From the NCBI RefSeq assembly GCF_000820025.1, contig NZ_CDBI01000048.1, positions 1-64,000 on the forward strand: a stretch of DNA of 64,000 nucleotides. Reading direction: 5' to 3'. The position numbers and the translations under genes were made by a program. Below, one piece after another: positions 1-11,128 of this stretch (its first letter is position 1; each line of letters starts with the position of its first letter). The stretch comes from Aeromonas popoffii (GTDB taxonomy: Bacteria; Pseudomonadota; Gammaproteobacteria; Enterobacterales; Aeromonadaceae). The notes under the pieces were generated by a model that was given only the letters and a program-made list of their open reading frames with translations, was not told the DNA's origin and did no database searches.

Positions 1-18
1 CTCTGGGTATCAGCACCA
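1..18 (+). tRNA. 3' end of a tRNA, probably tRNA-Thr (partial)
   Basis: The first 18 bases fit the end of a tRNA: two T-loop bases, a 5-base T-stem strand beginning with the invariant C61, a 7-base acceptor strand TATCAGC, discriminator A, and an encoded CCA. The acceptor strand TATCAGC pairs with the GCTGATA start of gammaproteobacterial tRNA-Thr genes, so threonine is the likely identity. The anticodon lies outside the window, so the identity is inferred. A terminator follows 12 bases later, as expected for the last gene of a tRNA operon. Confidence 0.6.
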
Positions 19-30
19 GTAAATATTAAA

Positions 31-54
31 GCCTCCCAATCGGGAGGCTTTTTT
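31..54 (+). terminator. Intrinsic terminator of the upstream tRNA transcript
   Basis: A perfect 7-bp stem GCCTCCC/GGGAGGC (31-37 with 42-48) has a 4-base loop and runs into a T6 tract. It lies directly behind the tRNA end. Confidence 0.9.
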
Positions 55-67
55 GTATTCGCCTTTC

Positions 68-226
68 TCAGTTTACCGAAATCTGTCTGGCATCGAGATA
101 GAAGCGAGCCTGCCCCGAGGCTTCTATCTCGATCGCTGCGACCAGTCGTTCGTTGTGTTTGTATTCCCAATATTTGCCGATCGAGGTCAGACTAGCGCTG
201 CCGATCTCGGTCAATCCTGCTTTCAT
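68..226 (-). CDS. Possible 52-aa hypothetical protein in the gap before codA
   Basis: Not recognised. An open frame of 52 codons starts MKAGLTEIGS and ends ARQISVN; its composition looks protein-like (IGKYWEYKHNERLV). A longer version would start at 277. The ribosome binding site before 226 is weak. The strong 92-133 hairpin lies inside this frame. It may be a small gene, a gene remnant or chance. The rest of the 55-369 gap holds only the AT-rich region just before codA. Confidence 0.2.
   Translation of the reverse strand: MKAGLTEIGSASLTSIGKYWEYKHNERLVAAIEIEASGQARFYLDARQISVN
92..133. repeat. 14-bp perfect inverted repeat
   Basis: The arms ATCGAGATAGAAGC (92-105) and GCTTCTATCTCGAT (120-133) are perfectly complementary around a 14-base loop. 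No T tract follows on either strand, so a terminator is unlikely. The role is unknown. Confidence 0.75.
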
Positions 227-369
227 CCCAATTAACGCCCTTTTATTGTTGCTGTTTATCAACAGTGGCGGTCTCATATGTATTCAATATGAACGCTTTT
301 CTATTAAATTGATCCAAGCTAAGTTGTGGATTGGAAAAGGTAATCAGTGTCAGAAAAAGGAAGAAAAAC

Positions 370-1635
370 ATGCTGATAAAGAATGTGCGTCTGGCCGGTA
401 GGGAGGGGTTGTGGCAGGTCTTGTGCCAGGATGGCCTGATCCGGACCATAGCCCCCATGAGCCAGCCCCTCCTGTCTACCCGGGAGCTGGATGGGGAGGA
501 GGGTCTGGCCATAGCCCCCTTTATCGAGCCTCATATTCACCTCGATACGACCCAGACTGCCGGGGAGCCGAGCTGGAACCTGTCCGGTACCCTGTTCGAG
601 GGGATCGAGCGCTGGGCCGAACGCAAGGCGCTGCTGACCCATGAGGATGTGAAACAGCGTGCCATCCAGACGCTGAAGTGGCAGATTGCCAACGGCATCC
701 AGTTTGTTCGCACTCACGTCGATGTCTCGGATCCCAATCTGGTTGCCTTGAAGGCGATGCTGGAAGTGCGAGAGGAGATGAAGGAGTGGGTCGAGCTGCA
801 GATCGTCGCCTTCCCGCAGGAGGGGATCTTCTCCTACCCCAACGGCAAGGCGTTGCTGGAAGAGGCACTCAAGCTGGGTGCCGATGTGATCGGCGCCATT
901 CCCCATTTCGAGTTTACCCGGGAATATGGGGTCGAAAGTCTGCACTACATCTTCGATCTTGCCGAGAAGTATCAGGTTCTGGTCGATGTACACTGCGACG
1001 AGATAGATGACGAGCAGTCCCGCTTTATCGAGACGCTGGCGACCCTGGCCTACGAGCGCGGCATCGGCCATAGAGTCACCGCCAGCCACACCACCGCCAT
1101 GCACTCCTACAACGGAGCTTATGCTTCCCGCCTGTTCCGGCTGCTCAAGATGGCGGACATCAACTTCGTGGCCAATCCGCTGGTGAATATCCACCTGCAG
1201 GGGCGCTTCGATACCTATCCCAAGCGCCGCGGTATCACCCGGGTGAAGGAGATGCTGGAGGCGAACATCAACGTCTGCTTCGGTCACGACGATGTGTTCG
1301 ATCCCTGGTATCCCATGGGCACCGCCAACATGTTGCAGGTGCTGCACATGGGGCTGCATGTGTGTCAGATCATGGGCTACGAGCAGATCAACGACAGCCT
1401 CAAGCTGATCAGCTGCCACAGCGCACGCACCCTGAATGTGCAGGATCGCTACGGCATCGAGGTGGGCAAACCGGCCAACCTGCTGATCCTGCCCGCCGAG
1501 AACGGCTTTGATGCGGTGCGCCGTCAGGTGCCGGTGCGCTACTCCATTCGCCATGGTCGTGTGATTGCCGAGACCCAGCCAGCCCAGACCTCGCTCCACC
1601 TGGATCGGGTCGAACCGGTCGACTTTCGCCGTTGA
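370..1635 (+). CDS. codA: Cytosine deaminase
   Basis: CodA deaminates cytosine to uracil and ammonia in pyrimidine salvage, in the cytoplasm. The 421-aa product has the amidohydrolase fold signatures in order: HIH metal ligands near residue 55, VDVHCDE (metal His and catalytic Glu), VTASHTT, and FGHDD (metal Asp). Length is close to E. coli CodA (427 aa). The ATG at 370 is chosen because AGGAAG precedes it by 6 bases; an upstream TTG at 331 is in frame but has no such site. No cytosine permease codB is adjacent, unlike the E. coli codBA operon. No riboswitch was recognised upstream. Confidence 0.93.
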   Translation: MLIKNVRLAGREGLWQVLCQDGLIRTIAPMSQPLLSTRELDGEEGLAIAPFIEPHIHLDTTQTAGEPSWNLSGTLFEGIERWAERKALLTHEDVKQRAIQTLKWQIANGIQFVRTHVDVSDPNLVALKAMLEVREEMKEWVELQIVAFPQEGIFSYPNGKALLEEALKLGADVIGAIPHFEFTREYGVESLHYIFDLAEKYQVLVDVHCDEIDDEQSRFIETLATLAYERGIGHRVTASHTTAMHSYNGAYASRLFRLLKMADINFVANPLVNIHLQGRFDTYPKRRGITRVKEMLEANINVCFGHDDVFDPWYPMGTANMLQVLHMGLHVCQIMGYEQINDSLKLISCHSARTLNVQDRYGIEVGKPANLLILPAENGFDAVRRQVPVRYSIRHGRVIAETQPAQTSLHLDRVEPVDFRR

Positions 1636-1720
1636 GGCGGTCGATATCGATTAATTGCCCCGCTGTCCCCGCTTGCCGACATTTTGCATAATGTTGGCCT
1701 GATACTATGGAGTCTGCCCT

Positions 1721-2098
1721 ATGCAAACCTGGTTATTTGTCGCCGCTGGCGGCGCCATCGGTGCTTGCCTGCGTTTTGGTATCGCCGAGCTGATGGCGCT
1801 GTTGCTGGGCCGCCATTTTCCCTACGGTACCCTGGTGGTCAACGTGGTGGGCTCTTTCATCATGGGTATCGCCTTTGCGCTCATTAGTCAGGGTCACGTG
1901 ATGGAACACCCGATGAAACCGCTGCTGATGGTGGGGATCCTCGGGGCGCTCACCACTTTCTCCTCCTTCGCACTGGATACTGTGGTGCTGGCCCAGCAGG
2001 GTGCTTATCTGAAGGCGGTACTCAATATAGGCCTCAACCTTTTCCTCTGTCTGGCCATGGTGTTGCTGGGCATGCAGTTGGTCGCCAGCCGGGTTTAA
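1721..2098 (+). CDS. crcB: Fluoride ion channel CrcB/Fluc
   Basis: This is a 125-aa, four-helix membrane protein of the Fluc family, which exports fluoride as a dual-topology dimer. Family signatures are visible: GAxxR near the N-terminus (GAIGACLRFG), the GTLVVNVVGSF segment with the conserved Asn, and GALTTFSSFA with the Phe-box. Length is typical. I looked for the fluoride riboswitch often found before crcB and did not find its GGCGATG core, so control is unclear. Confidence 0.93.
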   Translation: MQTWLFVAAGGAIGACLRFGIAELMALLLGRHFPYGTLVVNVVGSFIMGIAFALISQGHVMEHPMKPLLMVGILGALTTFSSFALDTVVLAQQGAYLKAVLNIGLNLFLCLAMVLLGMQLVASRV

Positions 2099-2163
2099 GG
2101 TGTCCGCACGCCATTGGCTCTGGTAAACTGGCGACCATTCTTTGCTCTATGGGTGTTTAAGGG

Positions 2164-2916
2164 ATGTCAGAAGAGACTACGACAACGCATTTTGGCTTTA
2201 AAACCGTGGCCGCGACCGACAAGGAAACGTTGGTGGCTGGCGTCTTCCATTCGGTGGCTGCCAAGTATGATCTGATGAACGATCTGATGTCGTTCGGCAT
2301 CCACCGCCTGTGGAAGCGCTTCACCATCGACTGCTCAGGTGTGCGCAAGGGCCAGAAGGTGCTGGATCTGGCCGGTGGTACCGGTGATCTGACCGCCAAG
2401 TTCTCCCGCATCGTCGGGGAGACTGGTCAGGTAGTATTGGCGGATATCAATGACTCCATGCTCAAAGTGGGCCGCGACAAGCTGCGCAACCTGGGGGTGG
2501 CGAACAACGTCTCCTACGTACAGGCCAACGCTGAGGCGTTGCCCTTCCCGGATAACCACTTCGATGTCATTACCATTGGCTTTGGCCTTCGCAACGTTAC
2601 CGACAAGGACAAGGCGTTGGCCTCCATGTTCCGGGTGCTGAAACCGGGCGGCCGTCTGCTGGTGCTGGAGTTTTCCAAGCCTGCCAGCGAGGTGATCGCC
2701 AAGCTGTACGATCTCTACTCCTTCAAATTACTGCCGAAAATGGGCGAAATCGTTGCGAACGACGGTGAAAGCTACAAGTATCTGGCGGAATCCATCCGCA
2801 TGCATCCGGATCAGGAAACCCTGAAAGGGATGATGGAAAATGTCGGTTTTGAGCAGGTTGAGTTCTACAACCTGACCCAGGGTGTGGTCGCCCTGCACCG
2901 CGGTTACAAGTTTTAA
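2164..2916 (+). CDS. ubiE: Demethylmenaquinone/ubiquinone C-methyltransferase UbiE
   Basis: UbiE uses S-adenosylmethionine to C-methylate the quinone ring in ubiquinone and menaquinone synthesis. The 250-aa product has the SAM-binding motif [11 protein letters not shown] near residue 65 and the family segments [10 protein letters not shown] and [15 protein letters not shown]. Length equals the usual 251 aa. It begins a run of ubi genes: ubiJ follows after 8 bases and ubiB overlaps ubiJ, the conserved ubiEJB order. Confidence 0.97.
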   Translation: MSEETTTTHFGFKTVAATDKETLVAGVFHSVAAKYDLMNDLMSFGIHRLWKRFTIDCSGVRKGQKVLDLAGGTGDLTAKFSRIVGETGQVVLADINDSMLKVGRDKLRNLGVANNVSYVQANAEALPFPDNHFDVITIGFGLRNVTDKDKALASMFRVLKPGGRLLVLEFSKPASEVIAKLYDLYSFKLLPKMGEIVANDGESYKYLAESIRMHPDQETLKGMMENVGFEQVEFYNLTQGVVALHRGYKF

Positions 2917-2924
2917 GGTCGCCT

Positions 2925-3533
2925 ATGCCGATGGATGCCATGGTCACCGCCGTGATCGAAACCAGCCTCAACCAGTTGCTGACGCTCGACCAGCAGAGTC
3001 CCGAGCGGTTGCGCAAGCTGGCGGGCAAGGTGCTCAAGCTGGAGCTGCGTGAGCTCAAGCCGCTCTGGTTTGTCTTCTCCGATCGTCGGCTGGATGTGCT
3101 TGCCCGCCACGAAGGTGAGGCCGATGCCGTGCTCAGCCTGTCGCTGACGGCGCTGGGCCTGCTAAAAGACCCGTCCGCTCTGACCCGCTATATCCGCGAG
3201 GAGAAGCTGGATCTGAGCGGTGATCCCCAGCTGGTACAGGCATTCAGCGTCTTGTTGGGTGAGCTGGATATCGACTGGGAAGAGGAGCTGTCGCGTTATA
3301 CCGGCGACGTGCTGGCTCACACCCTGTTCAGTGGTGCCCGTCAGGCACGCCGCCTGGTCGGCCGCGAGCTGTGCCGCACCCGCAGCCAGTTGGCGGAATA
3401 TCTGACCGAAGAGGTCCGCCTCGCACCGGGTCCGCTGGAGGTGGCGAGCTTCAACGACGATGTCGAACTGCTGGCGCAACAGATGAAAGCGGTCGAGCTG
3501 CGACTGGCCCGCTTCGAACAGCAGGTGGCCTGA
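2925..3533 (+). CDS. ubiJ: Ubiquinone biosynthesis accessory factor UbiJ (SCP2 domain)
   Basis: UbiJ (formerly YigP) is a soluble accessory protein of the Ubi metabolon; its SCP2 lipid-binding domain is thought to hold hydrophobic ubiquinone intermediates. The 202-aa product has the N-terminal SCP2-like region ([22 protein letters not shown]) and a helical C-terminus rich in Glu, Arg and Leu. It sits between ubiE and ubiB and its TGA stop shares one base with the ubiB ATG, suggesting translational coupling. Confidence 0.93.
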   Translation: MPMDAMVTAVIETSLNQLLTLDQQSPERLRKLAGKVLKLELRELKPLWFVFSDRRLDVLARHEGEADAVLSLSLTALGLLKDPSALTRYIREEKLDLSGDPQLVQAFSVLLGELDIDWEEELSRYTGDVLAHTLFSGARQARRLVGRELCRTRSQLAEYLTEEVRLAPGPLEVASFNDDVELLAQQMKAVELRLARFEQQVA

Positions 3534-5176
3534 TGACCCCGAAGGAGTTCAAGCGCCTCTATCGCATCATCACCATCCTGCTGGAGCAGGGCATCGACGA
3601 ACTGGTGCCCGCCCGCTATCAACCCTGGCCGGGTCGTCTGGCCCGTCGTTCCTTGTTCTGGCTCAAGAACAAGCAACCGGATCTCAGCCGCGGTGCCCGC
3701 ATTCGTCTCGCCTTCGAGGCGCTCGGCCCTATTTTCATCAAGTTCGGTCAGATGCTGTCGACCCGGCGCGATCTGCTGCCGCCGGATATCGCCGAAGAGC
3801 TGGCCATGTTGCAGGACAGGGTGCCCCCCTTCTGTGGTCAGGCGGCGCGTCTCAAGATCGAGGAGAGCCTGGGTTGCTCCGTCGAGACGCTGTTCGACGA
3901 CTTCGACGAGACGCCGCTGGCATCTGCCTCCATCGCCCAGGTGCACACGGGTCGATTGAAGGAGAATGGCCGCGAGATTGTCATCAAGGTGATCCGCCCC
4001 GACATCGAGCCGGTCATAGAGGCCGATCTGCGCCTGATGCAGACCCTGGCCCGTCTGGTGGCCCGTTTTGTGCCCCAGAGCGCGCGCCTGCGCCCCATCG
4101 AGGTGGTGGAAGAGTATCGCAAGACCATCCTCGACGAGCTGAACCTGATGCGCGAAGCCGCCAACGCCATCCAGTTGCGCCGTAACTTCACCGGCTCCGA
4201 TGCCCTCTACGTGCCCGAGGTGTTCACCGAACATTGCCGTGAGCATGTGCTGGTGATGGAGCGTATCTACGGCATACCGGTTTCCGACATTCCTGCACTG
4301 GAGGCCAACGGCACCAACATGAAGCTGCTGGCCGAACGCGGCGTTGAGGTCTTCTTCACCCAGGTGTTTCGTGACAGCTTCTTCCACGCCGACATGCATC
4401 CCGGCAATATCTTCGTCTCCTATGAACATCCCGACAATCCGCTCTGGATCGGCATCGACTGCGGTATAGTCGGTACCCTGACCCGGGAAGACAAACGCTA
4501 TCTTGCAGAGAACTTCCTCGCCTTCTTCAACCGCGACTATCGCCGAGTGGCCGAGTTGCACGTGGAGTCCGGCTGGGTACCGCCAGACACCAAGGTGGAT
4601 GAGTTCGAATTCGCCATCCGCACCGTGCTGGAGCCCATCTTCGAGAAGCCGCTGTCCGAGATCTCGTTTGGTCACGTGCTGCTCAACCTGTTCAACACCG
4701 CCCGTCGCTTCAACATGGCGGTGCAGCCGCAGCTGGTGCTGTTGCAAAAGACATTGCTCTATGTGGAAGGCTTGGGGCGTCAGCTCTATCCCCAGCTGGA
4801 CTTGTGGCAGACCGCCAAGCCTTATCTGGAAAACTGGATGCACGAGCAGGTTGGGCCGAAAGCCGTGTGGAATGCTATCAAAGAGAAAGCGCCATTCTGG
4901 GCGGAGAAACTGCCTGAATTGCCAGAGCTGGTCTATGAGACCCTGCGCCAGACCCGTCACCAGCAGCGCCACTTCGACCAGATGTTTGCCGATTTCCGCC
5001 GTCACAGCCGTCGGCAGGGACAGGCTCGCTACCTCTTGGGGGTTGGCGCCAGCCTGCTATTGGCGGGTGTATTCTTGCTGACCCAAAAACAATATATTGA
5101 GTGGGGACAACTCAGCCTGGCCGGCACAGGGTTATGCTGGCTGCTGGGGTGGTTCAAGGCCCGCTCCCGTCAATAA
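3533..5176 (+). CDS. ubiB: Ubiquinone biosynthesis kinase-like ATPase UbiB
   Basis: UbiB is a membrane-anchored ADCK/UbiB-family protein with ATPase activity needed for ubiquinone synthesis. The 547-aa product contains the family KxGQ motif (KFGQMLSTR), an Ala-rich loop ASASIAQVH in place of the kinase P-loop, an ExD-type segment, and two hydrophobic segments at the C-terminus ([17 protein letters not shown] and [15 protein letters not shown]). Length matches E. coli (546 aa). The ATG at 3533 overlaps the ubiJ stop as TGATG. Its TAA stop lies inside a short duplicated segment (5171-5276). Confidence 0.97.
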   Translation: MTPKEFKRLYRIITILLEQGIDELVPARYQPWPGRLARRSLFWLKNKQPDLSRGARIRLAFEALGPIFIKFGQMLSTRRDLLPPDIAEELAMLQDRVPPFCGQAARLKIEESLGCSVETLFDDFDETPLASASIAQVHTGRLKENGREIVIKVIRPDIEPVIEADLRLMQTLARLVARFVPQSARLRPIEVVEEYRKTILDELNLMREAANAIQLRRNFTGSDALYVPEVFTEHCREHVLVMERIYGIPVSDIPALEANGTNMKLLAERGVEVFFTQVFRDSFFHADMHPGNIFVSYEHPDNPLWIGIDCGIVGTLTREDKRYLAENFLAFFNRDYRRVAELHVESGWVPPDTKVDEFEFAIRTVLEPIFEKPLSEISFGHVLLNLFNTARRFNMAVQPQLVLLQKTLLYVEGLGRQLYPQLDLWQTAKPYLENWMHEQVGPKAVWNAIKEKAPFWAEKLPELPELVYETLRQTRHQQRHFDQMFADFRRHSRRQGQARYLLGVGASLLLAGVFLLTQKQYIEWGQLSLAGTGLCWLLGWFKARSRQ

Positions 5177-5276
5177 CACACGCGTGCAGTTTGGCGTCAG
5201 TTTTGAAGAAATTACGGGCTGGCATCAGCATCGTGATCGTTAATAACACACGTGCGCACCTTAGCGTCAAATTTGG
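5171..5276 (+). repeat. Diverged short tandem duplication at the ubiB/tatA junction
   Basis: Two similar 36-base segments, 5171-5206 and 5241-5276, start 70 bases apart. Both begin with AATAACACACG and continue with a shared GCGTCA block. The first contains the ubiB stop codon; the second is 15 bases before the tatA ATG. It looks like an old duplication of the ubiB end. Confidence 0.65.
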
Positions 5277-5291
5277 ACTTGGAGAAATATC

Positions 5292-5543
5292 ATGGGTGGT
5301 ATCAGTATTTGGCAATTGTTGATCGTCGCAGTCATCGTCGTGCTGCTGTTCGGTACCAAGAAGCTGCGCGGGATCGGTGGCGATCTGGGTGCGGCCGTCA
5401 AAGGTTTCAAGAAGGCGCTGTCCGATGAGCCGGCTGCTGATGCCAAACCGGATCAGAAAGATGCCGAGTTTCCCCCCAAGCAGTTGAACGAAGCGGCCAA
5501 TAGTGCCGAGACCGCCAAGCAGAAAGATAAAGAACAGGCCTAA
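5292..5543 (+). CDS. tatA: Sec-independent translocase subunit TatA
   Basis: TatA oligomerises to form the passage for folded proteins in the twin-arginine pathway. The 83-aa product has one N-terminal membrane helix ([18 protein letters not shown]), the FGTKKLR hinge, an amphipathic helix ([15 protein letters not shown]) and a charged tail. A GGAGAAAT site precedes the ATG. It is first of tatA-tatB-tatC, with tatB 3 bases downstream. Confidence 0.96.
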   Translation: MGGISIWQLLIVAVIVVLLFGTKKLRGIGGDLGAAVKGFKKALSDEPAADAKPDQKDAEFPPKQLNEAANSAETAKQKDKEQA

Positions 5544-5546
5544 GCC

Positions 5547-5993
5547 ATGTTCGATATCGGTTTCTGGGAGCTGGTTGTCATCGGTGTCGTCGCCCTGGTG
5601 GTGCTCGGTCCCGAGCGGCTGCCCGTGGCGATCCGTACCGCCAGCCACTGGATCAGGCTGATCCGCAGCACTGCCAACTCGGTCAAGTCCGAGCTGGAGC
5701 AGGAGTTCAAGTTGCAGGAGCTGCACAACGACCTGAAGAAGGCCGAACAGTTGCAGATGAACAACCTGAGCCCCGAGCTGCAGGAGTCTATCGAGCAGCT
5801 CAAAGCGGCCGCGCAATCGGTGACCCGCCCTTACGAACAGCAAAACACCATCCACCCCGCCCCGGCTGCTGCCGAGGTGAAGGAGGAGACTCCCGATCAG
5901 CCAGCCGTGACGGCGGCTCATGACGAGGAAACCGCCATGATCCCTGCCCAGGGTGCAGACCCGCGTGTCGATCAAGGGGAGGTGAAGCCATGA
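5547..5993 (+). CDS. tatB: Sec-independent translocase subunit TatB
   Basis: TatB forms the Tat signal-peptide receptor with TatC. The 148-aa product has the family N-terminus [26 protein letters not shown], with the Glu in the membrane helix and the GPERLP hinge, then a long amphipathic helix ([21 protein letters not shown]) and a Pro/Ala/Glu-rich tail. Its last codons overlap tatC by 4 bases (ATGA). Confidence 0.96.
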   Translation: MFDIGFWELVVIGVVALVVLGPERLPVAIRTASHWIRLIRSTANSVKSELEQEFKLQELHNDLKKAEQLQMNNLSPELQESIEQLKAAAQSVTRPYEQQNTIHPAPAAAEVKEETPDQPAVTAAHDEETAMIPAQGADPRVDQGEVKP

Positions 5994-6745
5994 GTCAGGC
6001 CGAACAACCCCTGATCTCCCATCTGGTAGAGCTGAGAACCCGCTTGCTACGGTCCATCTCGGCCATCCTGCTGGTGTTCATCGCGCTGATCTATTTTTCC
6101 AACAATATCTACGACTTCGTGGCCCAGCCGCTGCTCAGTCAGTTGCCGGCAGGCACCAGCATGATAGCGACGGATGTGGCGACCCCCTTCCTGACGCCGA
6201 TCAAGCTGACGCTGGTGGTCTCCTTCTTCGTGGCGATCCCCTATCTGCTCTACCAGGCCTGGGCCTTCATCGCCCCCGGTCTGTACAAGCATGAGCGGCG
6301 TCTCATCATGCCGCTGGTCGTCTCCACGGCGGTGTTGTTCTACAGCGGTATGGCGTTTGCCTACTACGTGGTGTTCCCGCTGGTGTTCGGCTTTTTCACC
6401 AGTACTGCGCCCGCCGGGGTGACAGTGGCGACTGACATCGCCAGCTATCTGGACTTCGTGCTCACCCTCTTCTTTGCGTTCGGGGTAGCGTTCGAGATCC
6501 CGGTGGCCACCATACTGCTGTGCTGGACCGGGGTAACCACCCCCAAGAGCCTGCGGGAGAAACGCCCTTACGTCATCGTCGGGGTGTTCGCGGTCGGCAT
6601 GTTGCTGACGCCGCCTGATGTCTTCTCCCAGACCCTGCTCGCGATCCCGATGTGGGCGCTGTGGGAGATAGGCCTGTTCTTCGCCCGCTTCTATGTGAAG
6701 AAAGAGGATGAAGAGCAACAGGAACAAGCGGAAGGGGGGAGCTGA
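5990..6745 (+). CDS. tatC: Sec-independent translocase subunit TatC
   Basis: TatC is the six-helix membrane core of the Tat receptor and binds the twin-arginine motif. The 251-aa product has the conserved N-terminus ([16 protein letters not shown]), the F(I/V)[10 protein letters not shown] loop, and [21 protein letters not shown] near the C-terminus. It overlaps tatB by 4 bases. A short gap without a clear terminator separates it from tatD. Confidence 0.97.
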   Translation: MSQAEQPLISHLVELRTRLLRSISAILLVFIALIYFSNNIYDFVAQPLLSQLPAGTSMIATDVATPFLTPIKLTLVVSFFVAIPYLLYQAWAFIAPGLYKHERRLIMPLVVSTAVLFYSGMAFAYYVVFPLVFGFFTSTAPAGVTVATDIASYLDFVLTLFFAFGVAFEIPVATILLCWTGVTTPKSLREKRPYVIVGVFAVGMLLTPPDVFSQTLLAIPMWALWEIGLFFARFYVKKEDEEQQEQAEGGS

Positions 6746-6856
6746 GGCTCCCTTCCTCTTTTCATGCCCTCGTTCGAGGCGTATGGTGATGCCCCATCGA
6801 GGAGAGGATTTTCAACTACCTGATATGTCTTCCTTTTGTTCGGAACGTCTCATCCC

Positions 6857-7642
6857 ATGATCGATATCGGTTTAAACCTGACCAGCAGCCAGTTTGCCGG
6901 TGAACAGCCTGAACTGGTGGCGCGTGCCCGCGCCGCCGGGGTCGAGGCATTGATCCTGACCGGCACCGATCTGGCCGGTAGCCGCGAAAGCGCTGACTTG
7001 GCTGCTCTGTGGCCGGGTTACTGCTTCTCCACCGCCGGGGTCCATCCCCACGATGCCAAGAGTGTCGATGAGGCAACCCTGCCCGCCCTGCGCGAGCTGG
7101 CGGCATTGCCGCAGGTGGTGGCCATCGGCGAGTGTGGTCTCGACTACAACCGCGACTTCTCCCCCCGCCCGGTGCAGGATGCGGTATTCGATGCCCAACT
7201 GGCGTTGGCTGCCGAACTGGCAATGCCGGTGTTTCTGCATTGCCGTGATGCCCATGCCCGCTTTGTCGAGATCTTGCGTCCCTGGCTGCCCAGCCTGTCA
7301 GGCGCAGTACTGCACTGCTTCACCGGATCCGACGAGGAGCTGGACGAGTGTCTGGCGCTCGGGCTGCATATAGGGGTGACGGGCTGGCTCTGTGACGAGC
7401 GCCGTGGCCAGCTGCTGCGCGAACAGGTGGCCCGCATTCCGGCCGGTCGGTTGATGATTGAAACCGATGCCCCCTATCTGGTGCCGCGGGATCTGACACC
7501 CAGACCGAAACGCAACGAACCCGCTTTTTTGCCGCACATCGCCCAGGTGGTGGCGGCCTGTCGTGGTGAAGCGCCCGAGGCCTTGCTGGCCCATACCCGG
7601 GCCACCTCCGCCGCGTTCTTCCAACTTCCTCTTTTGGAGTGA
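6857..7642 (+). CDS. tatD: TatD family 3'-5' exonuclease / metal-dependent hydrolase
   Basis: TatD is a cytoplasmic metal-dependent nuclease (3'-5' exonuclease linked to DNA repair), not part of the Tat pore. The 261-aa product shows the family ligands in order: MIDIGLNL (in place of DxHxH), [31 protein letters not shown] and ETDAPYL. The ATG at 6857 gives the E. coli length (260 aa); an in-frame start at 6836 would add seven residues. hemB follows after 3 bases, so they are probably cotranscribed. Confidence 0.95.
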   Translation: MIDIGLNLTSSQFAGEQPELVARARAAGVEALILTGTDLAGSRESADLAALWPGYCFSTAGVHPHDAKSVDEATLPALRELAALPQVVAIGECGLDYNRDFSPRPVQDAVFDAQLALAAELAMPVFLHCRDAHARFVEILRPWLPSLSGAVLHCFTGSDEELDECLALGLHIGVTGWLCDERRGQLLREQVARIPAGRLMIETDAPYLVPRDLTPRPKRNEPAFLPHIAQVVAACRGEAPEALLAHTRATSAAFFQLPLLE

Positions 7643-8665
<1,023 letters not shown>

Positions 8666-8687
8666 TGCCTGCCTTGCTCTTTCGCCC

Positions 8688-8715
8688 ACAATGCCGACCT
8701 CCGGGTCGGCATTGT
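8688..8715 (+). terminator. Hairpin after hemB, probable terminator
   Basis: An 11-bp perfect stem (8688-8698 with 8705-8715, ACAATGCCGAC and its complement) encloses a 6-base loop. The following sequence has only a weak T-rich tail, so termination is likely but not certain. Confidence 0.6.
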
Positions 8716-8797
8716 CGTCTCTGTCTGCCTTGTTGCCGATTTAATGAGCACATTCTCGCTAAAAGTGGGGAGCTGGCCCACCTCTCGGCGGCAAAGG

Positions 8798-8828
8798 CTT
8801 GATTAATGAGGTTTCTGCCTACATCTTA
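8798..8828 (+). promoter_or_regulatory. Possible sigma-32 promoter of prlC
   Basis: CTTGAT (8798-8803), a 14-base spacer and CCTACATCTTA (8818-8828) resemble the heat-shock pattern CTTGAA / CCCCATNTA. prlC is known to belong to the sigma-32 regulon in E. coli, which supports the reading. The -10 match is imperfect. Confidence 0.3.
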
Positions 8829-8887
8829 GATGGTCCAAGCAGGCTTCTGGACGGCAGGGGCTGTAGAGAATTTAGAGGTACCGCAGG

Positions 8888-10930
8888 ATGAATAACCCTT
8901 TGCTGACAATGGACTCGCTGCCCCCTTTCAGCCAGATCCAGCCCGATCAGGTGCACGCTGCCGTGACGCAGGCGATCGCCGATTGCAAACAGAAGATCGG
9001 CGATGTGCTGGCCCAGCGTGACCCCCATACCTGGGACAGCCTGATCGCGCCGCTGGAAGAGGTGAATGACCGCCTGGCGCGAGTCTGGTCACCGGTCAGC
9101 CATCTTAACTCTGTGCTCAACAGCGAAGCGCTGCGCGCGGCCCATGACGCCAGCCTGCCGCTGCTCTCCGAATTCCAGACCTATGTCGGTCAGCATGAGG
9201 GGCTCTATCAGGCCTATCGCGAGCTGGCCGAGAGCGACGACTTCCCGCTGCTGAGCGGCGCCCAGCGCAAGGAGATCCAAAATACCCTGCGCGACTTCCG
9301 CCTGTCCGGTATCGGTCTACCCGCCGAGGCGCAGCAGCGCTACGGCGAAATCCAGGCCCGTCTCTCCGAGCTGGCCTCCCGCTTCAGCAACAACGTGCTG
9401 GATGCGACCCAGGGCTGGCAAAAGCTGGTGGCCGACGAGGCCGAACTGACCGGCCTGCCACAGAGCGCGCAGGCCGCCGCCCGCCAGCTGGCGGAGCAAA
9501 AGGGTCAGCAGGGCTGGCTGTTTACTCTGGATATTCCCTCCTACCTGCCGGTGATGATGTATGCCGACAACCGCGAGCTGCGCGCCGAACTGTATGAGGC
9601 CTTCACCACCCGCGCCTCGGATCAGGGCCCGAACGCCGGCAAGTGGGACAACTCCGCCATCATGAGCGAGCTGCTCTCCCTGCGCCGCGAGCTGGCCCAG
9701 CTGCTTGGCTTTGCCAATTACGCCGAGCTGTCGCTGGCCACCAAGATGGCAGACAAGACCGAACAGGTGGTGAACTTCCTCACGGATCTGGCCGCCAAAT
9801 CCCTGCCGCAAGGCAAGGCCGAGCTGGAGGAGATCCGCGTCTTCGCTGCCGAGCAACATGGTCAGAGTGAACTGGCCGCCTGGGATCTCGCCTACTACGC
9901 CGAGAAGCTCAAGCAGCACAAGTTCTCCATTTCCGACGAGCAGTTGCGCCCCTACTTCCCTGCCAGCAAGGTGGTGAAGGGGCTGTTTGAAGTAGTGAAA
10001 CGGGTGTTCGGCATCAAGGTGCGCGAGCGCCTCGGCATCGACACCTGGCACCCGGATGTGCGCTTCTATGACATCTTCGATGCCGAAGACGAGCTGCGCG
10101 GTAGCTTCTATCTCGACCTCTATGCCCGCGAACACAAGCAGGGCGGTGCCTGGATGGATGTGTGCCTGGGTCGTCGTTACCGTCAGGATGGATCCTTGCA
10201 AAAGCCGGTGGCTTACCTGACCTGCAACTTCAATGGCCCCGTGGATGGCAAACCGGCCCTGTTCACCCACAACGAAGTGGTCACCCTGTTCCACGAGTTC
10301 GGTCACGGCATTCACCACATGCTGACCCAAATCGACGTGGCCGGCGTTGCCGGTATCAACGGTGTGGCCTGGGATGCGGTGGAGCTGCCAAGCCAGTTCC
10401 TCGAGAACTGGTGCTGGGAGTCCGAGGCGCTGGCCTTTATCTCCGGCCATCATGAGACCGGCGAGCCATTGCCTGCCGATCTGCTGGAGAAGATGCTGAC
10501 TGCCCGCAACTTCCAGGCTGCCATGCAGATGCTGCGTCAGCTGGAGTTCGCCCTGTTCGACTTCCGCCTGCACCAGGAGTTTGACCCGGCCAACCCGGAT
10601 CAGGTCCTGACCCTGCTGGCCGAGGTGCGCAGCCAGGTGGCTGTGATGACGCCGCCCGCGTTCAACCGTTTCCAGCACAGCTTCTCCCACATCTTTGCCG
10701 GTGGCTATGCGGCGGGCTACTACAGCTACAAGTGGGCCGAGGTGCTCTCTGCCGATGCCTTCTCCCGCTTCGAGGAAGAGGGGATCTTCAATCCGGCCAC
10801 CGGCCAATCCTTCCTGAAGCATATTCTGGAGAAGGGGGGGGCGAAGGAGCCGATGGAGCTGTTCCGTGCCTTCCGTGGTCGCGAGCCCAAGGTCGATGCG
10901 TTGCTACGCCACAGCGGGATTGCCGCCTGA
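8888..10930 (+). CDS. prlC: Oligopeptidase A (M3A zinc metallopeptidase)
   Basis: PrlC is a cytoplasmic zinc oligopeptidase that degrades signal-peptide fragments and other short peptides. The 680-aa product is the same length as E. coli PrlC, and the HEFGH zinc motif lies at residues 469-473, followed by a downstream metal-binding Glu region (VAWDAVELPSQFLENW). It stands alone, with its own terminator behind it. Confidence 0.97.
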   Translation: MNNPLLTMDSLPPFSQIQPDQVHAAVTQAIADCKQKIGDVLAQRDPHTWDSLIAPLEEVNDRLARVWSPVSHLNSVLNSEALRAAHDASLPLLSEFQTYVGQHEGLYQAYRELAESDDFPLLSGAQRKEIQNTLRDFRLSGIGLPAEAQQRYGEIQARLSELASRFSNNVLDATQGWQKLVADEAELTGLPQSAQAAARQLAEQKGQQGWLFTLDIPSYLPVMMYADNRELRAELYEAFTTRASDQGPNAGKWDNSAIMSELLSLRRELAQLLGFANYAELSLATKMADKTEQVVNFLTDLAAKSLPQGKAELEEIRVFAAEQHGQSELAAWDLAYYAEKLKQHKFSISDEQLRPYFPASKVVKGLFEVVKRVFGIKVRERLGIDTWHPDVRFYDIFDAEDELRGSFYLDLYAREHKQGGAWMDVCLGRRYRQDGSLQKPVAYLTCNFNGPVDGKPALFTHNEVVTLFHEFGHGIHHMLTQIDVAGVAGINGVAWDAVELPSQFLENWCWESEALAFISGHHETGEPLPADLLEKMLTARNFQAAMQMLRQLEFALFDFRLHQEFDPANPDQVLTLLAEVRSQVAVMTPPAFNRFQHSFSHIFAGGYAAGYYSYKWAEVLSADAFSRFEEEGIFNPATGQSFLKHILEKGGAKEPMELFRAFRGREPKVDALLRHSGIAA

Positions 10931-11005
10931 GGCCCTGCGCCGCCGTGAGCTTCAAGCCGGTACACTTTTGCGGCATAGTGGGATCCTTGCATGATTTTTG
11001 AGATA

Positions 11006-11032
11006 AAAAGGGACCTTTTGGTCCCTTTTCTC
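11006..11032 (+). terminator. Intrinsic terminator after prlC
   Basis: A 10-bp stem AAAAGGGACC/GGTCCCTTTT (11006-11015 with 11020-11029) has a TTTT loop, and the T-rich arm ends the structure. The flanking A and T runs make it usable on both strands. Confidence 0.85.
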
Positions 11033-11128
11033 AAGGCTTTTTAATATCTTGCGGAGTGCATGTTTGCACTGTCCCCGCCTCTTCAGTAGAGTCGGGTTCT
11101 ACCTTCCAAGGAGAGAAAGAACCTTGCC

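Noticed and set aside
319..1599. Long minus-strand ORF of 426 codons opposite codA
   Set aside because: It mirrors a clear codA frame, is rich in His, Gln and Gly as antisense frames of GC-rich genes are, and has no recognisable domain.
1636..1720. Fluoride riboswitch before crcB
   Set aside because: A CTGATA-like piece is present but the conserved GGCGATG core and the pseudoknot partner are not.
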